NCBI RefSeq assembly: GCF_003171515.1
Contig: NC_089392.1
Coordinates: 806,001 to 870,000 of the forward strand
DNA length: 64,000 nucleotides
Source of the DNA: Pyrenophora tritici-repentis
Taxonomy: Eukaryota; Ascomycota; Dothideomycetes; Pleosporales; Pleosporaceae
Direction: 5' to 3'
Below the pieces are notes generated by a model. That model saw only the letters and a list, made by a program, of their open reading frames with translations, had not been told where the DNA came from and ran no database searches. The first letter of the stretch is position 1; every line of letters begins with the position of its first letter. This document shows, piece by piece, positions 1 to 8,995 of the stretch. A program made the position numbers and the translations under genes.

Positions 1-742
1 TACATCTTGGACTGTGCCTGCTGATGGAGACGTGGCTGTTGCTCCTACAGGACGCTGGATTTGCTGGGGGTGGCTTGTAGCCCGCAATTCCGAAAGGTAC
101 TCACCCAATTGTCCCGCTCCATGCCACTCGGCCATGGCTCACAAGCCGCCCGCCGTCATGTCCGGCGGCTCAGCACATGTGCATGTGCATGCTGAACATG
201 AGGCGGCCGCACGCAGCAAAGCGTTACCGCTGTCGTTGCCGTTGATGACCTCCCTCTCTAATGTGGCAGCAGGAAGCTCTCACCACAAAGGCAGCCGGTT
301 GCCCACCATTCAGCCTGCGTCGCCGAACAAGGGCGCGCCGCACGCTTCACCAACCTCCAACCGCCCTGCATACTTTGCGATCCCAAAGGGCCACCCACAT
401 GCGACTGCCATTGTCAGTTCTGCGTCGTCGACTACTGAATCACTATCCGAGTTGACACCGTCATCGTCGCGGGATTCGCTACCGCACCCCCAAGGGCGCA
501 ACGGCCCTACCACGCCCCAGAAGCAGTCGCGTAACAACCGGCGGAAGACTCCAACAAAGTCGGGTGGCAGATGGAGTAGAGGAGGCGCTTCTTCAGATGA
601 CACGGCCACCGACCGCAAACCGCCCACCTCCCAGCCAGCTGAGCACGCGCAGAGCACCACCCGCTCCCCCCACACTTCGTCCAAGACACGCCACCAACCC
701 TCTATTGCTACCAACACCCCATCGAACCACCAGCCGCGATTC
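1..742. other. 5' flank of PAN3
   Basis: No independent gene is supported here. A frame is open from position 14 right into PAN3 exon 1, in phase with it, but its translation is Ser/Thr/Pro/His-rich low complexity. PAN3 proteins normally begin at the Met encoded at 743. I read this stretch as promoter plus 5' UTR. Confidence 0.5.
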
Positions 743-2999
743 ATGGCAACAGCCTTTGGAGGTCCTTCGGGTGACTCGCGACGGGGAGTAGTATCTCCTC
801 GCCCCAAGGGTCGCGGTATGACGAAACCACACACTTATATAGGCCTGAATGCCACGTCTGACTCGCCCATGTAGAAGCCAAAAACACACTCTGCCGCAAT
901 GTCACCATCTACGGACACTGTCGGTACGAGAATAGTAAGTATGCCTGGTCGCGTCTGCCGAATGTTGTAGTGACCCCTGTCTAGCCTGTCCCTATATCCA
1001 CGACAGCCTCAAGTTAAACCAGAATGAGAATACCAAGAAAAGGTTCAATGTAGACTCCCCGTCATTCACGCCGCTGCAGGCAAGCACCAATGGATCCGTC
1101 ACACCTTCGTCTCGCAGCGCTGCCATTTCGCCCAAGGCGGCGAACGCGGCTGTCTTTACGCCCAAATCGCAACGCTCCAGTGAGTCATGAGCATTTGCCT
1201 TTGGCTTTGCATACTGATTTCCCAAGCCGTTACTACACCGCACATGCACGCGAAAGAGCCTGCCATCGATTGGCATACGCAAGATTTCCAAGAATTCGTT
1301 CCCCAGAACTTTGAGAGCCAGCAGATGGTGCGCCCACACTCTTCTTATCGTCCACCCTCCATCCCCGTATAGTACATCAAGTCTGCCTAGGAGAAATCTT
1401 TTCGCCAGAATTGGCTTTCATCTGCTCCTCGACTTACATACAGTCTAGGTCGATCCCAATGTTGGCTACGATCCCTTCAGTACTCCCACCAATATCTCTT
1501 CAATGGCCGGCCCAAGCCACCAACCGCCTACCATCAATCCCTATGCTCAAGATGCCTCGGCGACGTACTTTCAAAACGCCAATGCTTTCCAAAACCCAGC
1601 GTACCACTTGTACTGGCCGGTAGGACCGCAACCAAGCGGGCTTTTAGCTTATCAGCGAACGGCGCATGACTTTTTTATTCCGGATGCCTTACGAGAAGAA
1701 TTACAGAAAAAGGCGGAAATTGCGCGACAAGTTGCTCCTAATAGCACTTTGCCAGCTATCGAGCAGTTTCATTCTTTGTTTTGCTTGGATATTTCGCCAC
1801 AAAAGAACACAGCACCGTTCGGCTATGCCAGCTGGATCTACAAAGCCGTGTCTAGCAAAGATGGCAAGACGTATGCGCTACGCCGTCTGGAAAACTTTCG
1901 TCTCACGAGCGAGACTGCCATTAGGTCTGCTCAACCCTGGAAACGCGTCTTGAACGGCAATGTGGTAACCATCCATGAAGCATTTACCACTCGCGCTTTC
2001 GGCGACAGTTCCTTGATCCTGGTCACAGACTACCACCCAAACTCCAAGTCGCTTGCTGACGAACACTTCAAACCAGCGCAACGGTTCCATGGTAGGCAGC
2101 CAACGTCATCCCATGTACCAGAGCAAGTGTTATGGGGTTACACTGTCCAGATTGCATCTGCTTTAAAAGCCATACACGGGTCCGGCTTGGCTGCAAGGCT
2201 GATAACGCCTTCGAAAATACTCCTTACGTCCAAGAACAGGATACGATTGAACGCATGCAGTATCATGGATATCGTTCAGTTCGACAATGCTCGTCCTGTT
2301 TCCGAACTCCAAGCCGACGACTTTATCCAGCTCGGACGATTGATACTTTGCATCGCAAATAACAATCCCACGGCTCACTTGCAGATGCAAAAGTCAATAG
2401 ACTACATCACTCGGAGTTATACAGCCCGCCTCAAGGAATGCGTTCAGTGGCTTCTCAACCCTCAACCGTCATCCGGATCGCCATCGTCTCCTACTTCACC
2501 TGTGCCGATGCAGAAAGACATTGATACCTTCCTTGCGGGCATCGCTGATCAGTTCGCTTCCGTTTTCGACAGTGAGCTACATGCTCAGGATACACTGATC
2601 GTCAACCTTGGGAGAGAGTTAGAATCATCAAGGCTAGTCCGCCTGCTTATCAAACTCAGCATGATCAATGAGCGACCCGAGCTAGACGCCTCCCAAAACA
2701 TGCCAGGAAATGCTGGTGCAAGTTCATCCACGGTATGGGCGGAGACAGGAGAACGCTACTACCTTAAACTTTTTCGCGACTACGTTTTCCACCAAGTGGA
2801 TCAGAACGGTCATCCAGTTACCGATCTGGCGCACGTGTTGGACTGCTTGAACAAATTGGACGCGGGTACCGACGAGAAGATACCGCTCATAAGCAGAGAC
2901 GAGCAGAATGTTTTGATCGTCAGTTACCGCGAGGTGAAGCGGGCGCTGGAGTCGGCCTTCCAAGACTTGGTACGAGCGGGACGGGCGTCTGGGAAATAG
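743..2999 (+). CDS. PAN3: PAN2-PAN3 deadenylation complex subunit PAN3
   Basis: PAN3 is the adaptor that recruits the PAN2 nuclease to poly(A)-binding protein for cytoplasmic poly(A) shortening. My model has five exons: 743-815, 875-934, 985-1179, 1227-1327 and 1449-2999, giving 659 aa, a usual length for the family. An N-terminal CCCH zinc finger is seen (spacing C-x8-C-x5-C-x3-H), starting at LCRNVTIYGHC; intron 2 falls between its second and third Cys. A Ser/Pro-rich linker with a PAM2-like segment (NPYAQDASATYF) follows, then the protein pseudokinase domain, a short coiled coil and the conserved C-terminal domain ending near SYREVKRALESAF. The start at 743 gives MATAFGG, as in relatives. 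The intron 1 acceptor TAG (872-874) would act as an in-frame stop if the intron were retained. The exon 4 donor (GTGCGC at 1328) is the least certain splice site. Confidence 0.93.
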
Positions 3000-3611
3000 G
3001 ATTCTTCAGACTAGGTTCCGCTTGCTAACCTCATAGTGAACAGCGTGAACGAGAGAATTTCACGAGGAGACCCTCAAGGGTCTCGTCATTGTCGAATCAC
3101 GGCAGAGGATCATAGTAAGATGTGAAGACAATTGAATGGGTTGGGTTGTTATGAGATGTAGTTGCATGAGTTGTACGAATGGCACAGTTGTTGAATTGCT
3201 GGAGTGGTTGGAAACGGGATGGAATGCAAGACGTAGATTATTCATAACGCAATTCAACGCTTTTCGGCTTCATTCATGTCTGAGCCAGTGTATTTGGGGA
3301 CGTAATCTGGTGGTCGTGGCGTGATATCTGGTATCAATCTGGTGAGCGCCCTGGCAATAGCTCTATCAGAAATTGGTACCCTGATCATGTCTCCCATGTC
3401 CCTATTGAGGAACACCCAGCAACCCAAATGCGCCCTCGTATAGACCTGTTCAAAGGAGTTTCTTTTCTCCGTATCAGTAGATGTGGCCGGCGAAACCAGT
3501 GGTATTAGCGCGAAGCTTGCTGCCCCTCCTATGAAACCCTGCCCCACATTCAGCACTTTCTCTCCATTCCAACAACAACAACAACGCCATATCACAAATT
3601 CTATACCCAAA
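3000..3611. other. intergenic, PAN3 3' end to adenosine kinase promoter
   Basis: Tandem intergenic region between two plus-strand genes. Small open frames on both strands lack recognisable protein features. The last ~130 bp stay open in phase with the adenosine kinase start (see findings). Confidence 0.5.
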
Positions 3612-4777
3612 ATGCCTGGAAACTACGAACTACTTTGCCTCGAAAACCCGCTTCTGGATATCCAGGGTGTTGGGTAAGTCAATTGCATTCCGTTTAGCAG
3701 TGATATCGCAAGACCGCAATGAGCTCTGCTGACAGCTCGTAGTGACCAGGCTCTCCTCGACAAGTATGGCTTGAAGGCCAACGATGCGATCCTTGCCGAT
3801 CCCGAGAAGCACATGGGTCTCTACGAGGACCTGATTCAGAACTACAAGGCCGTTCTCATTGCTGGCGGTGCAGCGCAAAACACAGCGAGAGGTGCGGCAT
3901 ATATCCTTGAGCCAAACTCGGTCGTCTACATTGGCTGTATTGGCAAGGACAAGTACGGTGAGACGCTGGAGAAGATCTCTGCCGATGCTGGTGTCAAGAC
4001 CGAGTACCTCTACGATGAGAAGACGCCCACCGGTCGCTGCGGTGTTGTCATCACTGGCCACAACCGTTCCTTGTGCACAGACCTCGCCGCTGCGAACAAC
4101 TACAAGCTCGAGCACTTGAAGGAGGAGCGCATCTGGAAACAGGTCGAGAATGCCAAGGTCTTTTACGTCGGCGGATTCCACTTGACTGTCTGTGTTCCAG
4201 CTATCAAGGCGCTGGCCGAGGAGGCTGCCGCTAAAGACAAGGTACGACGACCAGAATCTGACTTGAAACCGACTCATACTAACTCCTACAGCAATTTATT
4301 CTCAACCTTTCTGCGCCCTTCATTTCGCAATTCTTCAAGGACCCTCTCGACGAGATTCTGCCATACGTCGACATTCTCATTGGCAACGAGACCGAAGCCG
4401 CCGCATTCGCCGAAGCCCACGGTTACGAGACCAAGGATGTCAAGGAAATTGCGAAGAAGATTGCCAGCTTGCCCAAGAAGAACACCAACCGACCAAGGAC
4501 CGTCGTCATCACCCAGGGCACCGACCCCACCATTGCCGTCAGCGCAAAGGACGGCAGCGACGTCGATGTCAAAGAAGTCTCCGTGCACGCAATCACCGAA
4601 GACAAGATCAACGACACCAACGGTGCCGGTGATGCCTTTGCCGGTGGTTTCGTCGCCGGTATCGTCCAGGGCAAGCCGCTCGAGAAGGCCATCGACATGG
4701 GCCAGTGGCTCGCCAAGCTCAGCATCCAGGAGCTGGGTCCCTCGTACCCGCAGCCCAAGCAAACTTACAGCAGCTAA
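3612..4777 (+). CDS. ADO1: adenosine kinase
   Basis: Phosphorylates adenosine to AMP in purine salvage and keeps the S-adenosylmethionine methyl cycle running by removing adenosine. Three exons (3612-3673, 3743-4241, 4292-4777) join to 348 aa, the normal length for the family. The N-terminus MPGNYELLCLENPLLDIQ is the expected adenosine kinase start. The PfkB-family signatures are present: GGAAQNTARGAAYIL in the first half, and DTNGAGDAFAGGF near the C-terminus, where the Asp of GAGD is the catalytic base and the Gly-rich turn is the anion hole. No targeting signal is seen with this start, so it is probably cytosolic. An in-frame ATG at 3483 would add 43 residues but the extension is Pro/Gln/Ser-rich and probably 5' UTR. 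Confidence 0.95.
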
Positions 4778-5132
4778 GCGTCTCCCTCTTTACACTTGAG
4801 TGAGCGCTGAAGCTCGTGTATTTCAACAATCTACGAGAGAGAGAGAGCATACTACACCGCGACGAGGGGTCGTTGCTTTTGCCGTTCACCAACGATTCTC
4901 GTTTTGGTAACGGCATCGCCGAAGATGATAAAGTATCACTGAGATGGTGTGTTTGACCTTTTGGGCGTCTTATCTTACATAAAAGTGGAGATTTGGCCTT
5001 TCAACAGCCAAAGATGATACCCTCAGCCAAATATGCTGCTAGACATGAAATAAACATTTTGACGATGCAACATAATATGTTCCTGTGTGTACTGTTGGAG
5101 TTGTGAAACATGAGTAGCCTTTTGGAATAAAA

Positions 5133-5179
5133 TGGCCAAACGGGCCACTAGTGGCTTGATATGAGTGAAAGAAACAATA
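5133..5179 (-). repeat. 47-bp inverted copy of tRNA-Thr 5' end and flank
   Basis: The reverse complement of 5133-5179 matches 8879-8925 at all 47 positions by direct reading. The matched stretch covers 34 bp of upstream flank plus the first 13 bp of the tRNA-Thr gene. Similarity stops abruptly on both sides. Confidence 0.9.
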
Positions 5180-5355
5180 GAAAAAACATGGCAATTAATA
5201 GAGTACGGTGTACAACACGTCGTTGAGCATGTTTCAGACATACAGATATGCGTGAGAAGATAGGACATACGTGCTTAGAATTCTTCTTCTTCTAGCCATT
5301 TCTGATGTCGGCAGATAAAGTGCATGTGATTTCCATTAAACGATAGATGTATGCA

Positions 5356-5403
5356 TGCTGATGCTGATGTTGGTGCTAATGCTAATGCTAATGCTAATGA
5401 TGG
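5356..5403 (+). repeat. hexanucleotide microsatellite
   Basis: Eight consecutive 6-bp units: two TGCTGA, one TGTTGG, four TGCTAA and one TGATGG. Non-coding, in the adenosine kinase 3' region. Confidence 0.85.
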
Positions 5404-6257
5404 TTTTTAGTTAAATAGCTATCTTTGGACTACTTTCCACATGTTTGTTAATGTTGATAGTCCTTTGCTTCGCCCATGTGTTTGATTACACATACATACA
5501 GTATTATCAGTCAAAAGTGTATTGTACTTCTAGTGCTCGGCCATGTGTGAGATCAATTGTGTCGCAGTTTACAAAGACCTACATTCGTAAGCTACACTAA
5601 AGTTTTCTTGTTCATTTGCCAGCTTGTCGAGGATATTACATAAGGGGACAGGTATCTAAATCCTAGTCTATCTGCGTTGCGAAATACAGTTCAAGCAAAT
5701 TTGTTGTGTACGCTAGAGGCAGCCCTACCTACGTATATTTACTAAGTAAATACTATATTTTACTAAGTACAAAGTATAGAGACAGTGCCTCAACTACTTA
5801 CTTACATTGTTATTATATTAAAACTGCGTTATAAGAACCTACTACGAACTATCGACGTCACTTATATATACAACAATTATCTAGATCTTGGTATTGCAAT
5901 GCTGCAAGCAATGCTCCATTATCATGCCAATTTCCTTTCTCATCCAAATCCGATAGCCAATATCACTTGTAGGTTATTTTAGATTATTTCGGACAAGCCT
6001 GTCCTATATCTTGGAACTATTAGTGATCGGAGCAGGAAGACCATGTAAAAGGCTGCATTGAACACTCGAAATTTGACCAGCGTCGTATACATAACCGTCC
6101 TAGAGTCATTCTACAATTAAATCATCAGGGACTCATCAGAGTCAAATCCACATGACATCGTCATCCATCTCATGATCTATACTGGAAACTATCTCATGGC
6201 CGACGCTAACAGCGCTCAATCAACGCCGCCCAATGCTCTACCATCATACAGCTCCTG

Positions 6258-7811
6258 CTACTCGTCTTCTTCGTCCTCATCTTCCTCGAGATCAGTACGT
6301 TCGACAATGAGGTTTCCGCTTCTCCCGATGCGCTCCTTAATTGTGCCACCAGCCTTGAGTTCAAATACTTCTCGCGGCATAGGCGACACAAGCTGAAACT
6401 TGTACTCGTGGTCAAAGTTCTCTGGCTCCTTGACATCGGCGCTGCCTGCATCTTCGGACTGCAGGATATCGTGGCATTCTACGAAAGCGTAAAGTTCCTC
6501 GATATGTGCGTCTGCGGCAAACTTGCGTACCACGCGGTCTGCATTCGGCATGCGGAGGCTGATCCGGACGATGTCCTTTTCCTCGGTGCCTGGCTCAGGG
6601 CGTATTGATGCTGCGCGCCACTTGCGCCATTGTGCGAGGTTCTGTGCGTAACGTTCGATGGCTTGTTCGCGCTCTAGGGCTTCTTTCTCTTCGCGCGCTT
6701 TGCGCTCTGCTTCCTCCTTCTTCTTGCGCGCCTTTTCACGGTCGGCGGCTAACGAGCGCTCGTAGGCGCTATTTTGCTGCTCCCGGATATTCCGCGTTGC
6801 TTGTTGTTCTGCGCGCTGGCTTCGTACGCGGTTCAAGGGCTCCGTATGTTGCTGCATCGCCTGCCGTAGCTTTGCGATGTACTGTTGTGGTGGCGTGGGT
6901 CCGACTACGCGGGTCGCAATTCCCATGGCTGTTGACGAGACCTGTGGTGTATGCACTATGAGCCCTGTGAAGGGGAACTTTGTACACGATAGTGCCGCTG
7001 AGACCTGGTATGCTTCTGAATCCTGGACGTTGCCGGCCCACAGTATTATGTTGTTGTCTGGGTGCCGAACAAACTCAACAACTTCTGGTGCGAGCAGAGT
7101 ATCTCTCACGAATGAGGTTGTCTCATCGTGTTCAGGGCTGACCAGCAATACCATCAAGAACTGGAGGTTCTTCTTCGCCAGGTCAAATGCCTGCGCATAG
7201 CCACTTTCAAAGAAGGGCAGATTGTGACTCCCGTATTCCTCCTCAAATTCCCGGATGAATCGTGCGGCCGTATCGCGTGGGTTCAAGGGCCTTCGTCCGC
7301 TTGCGCTGCGTTGAGAAGCGGGTGTGTTGATATTGCTGGCTGTAACCCGTCCCCATGTGCGGGCAAGGAAAGGGAACAGCCAACCTAGTAATTGGAAGCC
7401 CTTTGAGACAACCGAGTACAACAGCGAAATTGGCGCGAATAGTACGGCAAGTACAAGAGGAGCTTGTGTTCTGACTTGGCTTTCTGGCTGCGGGACAACC
7501 CGAGGCGCAGATTCTATCCGTACTAGCCGCCCGCTACTCGTTGAAGATCGCGGAGTTGCGAAGCCATTCAATAGTGTCTCTTGTCGGCGAATGTCTTGTG
7601 GTGGTGGTTGCGCGGCGGCGGCAGCGGCGACGGGGTCTTCGGTTGGTTCACCGTCAAAGAAACGGGTTACCGCGATATTTACATTCCATTGTGCGCGCTG
7701 CAGAATGGGGATTGCCTCAGGTGTTGCCTGATCAGTGACGGCGGTGTATTGTTGAAGTGCAGCTTGTTGGTCGGGTGTAAGAGATGCGAGGTCTACGACG
7801 GCGTCCGCCAT
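6258..7811 (-). CDS. UBX domain protein, FAF2/UBXD8-like (yeast Ubx2/ fission yeast Ucp10 type)
   Basis: Predicted Cdc48/p97 cofactor of the endoplasmic reticulum or lipid droplet surface, acting in ER-associated degradation. It is a single exon of 517 aa. From the N-terminus: a UBA-like segment (about 1-55), an Ala/Pro/Ser-rich linker, a long hydrophobic stretch (about 117-150, APLVLAVLFAPISLLYSVV) that fits a hairpin membrane anchor, a thioredoxin-like UAS domain (about 185-320), a Glu/Lys/Arg-rich coiled coil (about 340-400), then the C-terminal UBX domain starting near IVRISLRMPNADRVVRKF. The C-terminus ends in an acidic run (DLEEDEDEEDE). Order and length match fungal FAF2-type proteins, not Shp1/p47 types, which lack UAS and the membrane segment. 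Confidence 0.88.
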   Translation of the reverse strand: MADAVVDLASLTPDQQAALQQYTAVTDQATPEAIPILQRAQWNVNIAVTRFFDGEPTEDPVAAAAAAQPPPQDIRRQETLLNGFATPRSSTSSGRLVRIESAPRVVPQPESQVRTQAPLVLAVLFAPISLLYSVVSKGFQLLGWLFPFLARTWGRVTASNINTPASQRSASGRRPLNPRDTAARFIREFEEEYGSHNLPFFESGYAQAFDLAKKNLQFLMVLLVSPEHDETTSFVRDTLLAPEVVEFVRHPDNNIILWAGNVQDSEAYQVSAALSCTKFPFTGLIVHTPQVSSTAMGIATRVVGPTPPQQYIAKLRQAMQQHTEPLNRVRSQRAEQQATRNIREQQNSAYERSLAADREKARKKKEEAERKAREEKEALEREQAIERYAQNLAQWRKWRAASIRPEPGTEEKDIVRISLRMPNADRVVRKFAADAHIEELYAFVECHDILQSEDAGSADVKEPENFDHEYKFQLVSPMPREVFELKAGGTIKERIGRSGNLIVERTDLEEDEDEEDE

Positions 7812-8912
7812 CTTGAGTATGGAAACGACTCTTGGTTGATAGATTGAACTGTGCGCGAATATTCCTAGATTACTTCTTACGGGGAGAAATATGTACCGGA
7901 AAGGACTGTGTGGTGAGAAGCGGGATGGTGAAAGTACAGAAATTATGTGTTAACGTTGCCTGGCCTTTACGGCACTGATGATGTACCTAGGGTGGTCGGA
8001 GCTTCTGCCCATGAGCCCTCGACCACAGAACGTCACGGCTGATTCTCGGCACACTAGCAACCCGCGGGGTAATGCCCAAGTATCCATAATCGTGCTCTGG
8101 TTGTCACGATGGATTCGTGATAGAAACTTGGGAACCACTGCATAACTTTATCCGGTGCACAATATGAATATCGGGTACCGCTCCGAAAGGGGCCTTAGCC
8201 CCTTTCGGACATGTACACCGTATTTCCGCACATACGAGAAAACTCAACCATGTTGCTTGTGATCATCGAGGAAGATGGTGTTTTATCGTGAATTTCATGT
8301 CTGAGTCTATTCGCTGCGTTTTTGAAGTATTTTGCCCACTGTTCATAGAATTGTATGCCTCAGGCGGTGTGTATAGAAATATGTGTTCAAAGAAAATGTG
8401 CTCGTACGAACTTAATGCAAGTGTGAAATGTATCATGAGAGCAAGCACAACTGCCTGTGTTCGCCATACCTTTGTGCCAAATATTCCATAGCCAAAGACA
8501 TCATCACAAGCCACACTGACACCCGACATAAGGGGCTCAGACATTTATGGTAACAATGATGCAGCCACAGCTACACGGCACCGCTCTGCAACATGTTGAA
8601 GACCTATACTATGCACAACATCTGTATCTAGTCGCCTCACTTTGATGGGAGACAGTGACAGGAGTGAAATTTCACTTAGCACCCCAAGTGACAAATTGTA
8701 ACCAAACCAGGTCATCCCTACCCCTACTAGCAACCTGACAGGTGTTGTTACGGCCCTGTTAGTTTTTTGTGTTCGACCCAGCCCCACATCGCTTCAAACC
8801 CGCTTTTTTTGCCCAAAATTCATCCAAACTTCGTTTTTTCCAAATGTCTCGAGTAATTTATGCACTATATATTGTTTATATTGTTTCTTTCACTCATATC
8901 AAGCCACTAGTG
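7812..8912. other. intergenic, UBX promoter to tRNA-Thr
   Basis: Promoter side of the UBX gene. It contains a near-perfect hairpin (8182-8209) and, at its end, the 34-bp tRNA flank that is duplicated at 5133-5179. Open frames are short and unconvincing. Confidence 0.6.
8182..8209. repeat. 12-bp-arm perfect palindrome with 4-nt loop
   Basis: TCCGAAAGGGGC, loop CTTA, then GCCCCTTTCGGA. All 12 arm positions pair. No gene ends beside it, so a terminator role is not indicated. It could be a cruciform/hairpin remnant of a small inverted-repeat element. Confidence 0.8.
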
Positions 8913-8995
8913 GCCCGTTTGGCCAAGCGGTAAGGCGTCGCACTTGTATCTAAGGAGCAATGCGAAGATCACTCGTTCGATTCGGGTAATGGGCA
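8913..8995 (+). tRNA. tT(UGU): tRNA-Thr (anticodon UGU) with 11-nt intron
   Basis: A full cloverleaf can be drawn. The acceptor stem GCCCGTT pairs with AATGGGC (8988-8994, one G-T), with discriminator A at 8995. The D stem is GCC/GGC with loop containing GCGGTAA. The anticodon stem TCGCA (8938-8942) pairs with TGCGA (8961-8965), and the T arm is ACTCG-TTCGATT-CGGGT. The anticodon is TGT at 8945-8947, followed by A37, an 11-nt intron (8949-8959) at the canonical 37/38 position, then A38. The body TGGCCAAGCGGTAAGGCG resembles yeast tRNA-Thr genes. The first 13 bp and 34 bp of upstream flank are repeated inverted at 5133-5179. Confidence 0.92.

Larger units (their letters stand above)
4778..6257. 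other. convergent AT-rich intergenic region
   Basis: Lies between the 3' ends of adenosine kinase and the UBX gene. It contains the 47-bp tRNA-derived inverted copy (5133-5179), a hexanucleotide repeat (5356-5403) and a short palindrome with 8-bp arms (5736-5743 and 5745-5752). No coding frame is convincing. Confidence 0.6.

Noticed and set aside
310..834. 174-codon minus-strand frame opposite PAN3 exon 1 and its flank
   Set aside because: Overlaps PAN3 exon 1, no recognisable motif, and composition mirrors the GC-rich Ser/Pro-like opposite strand.
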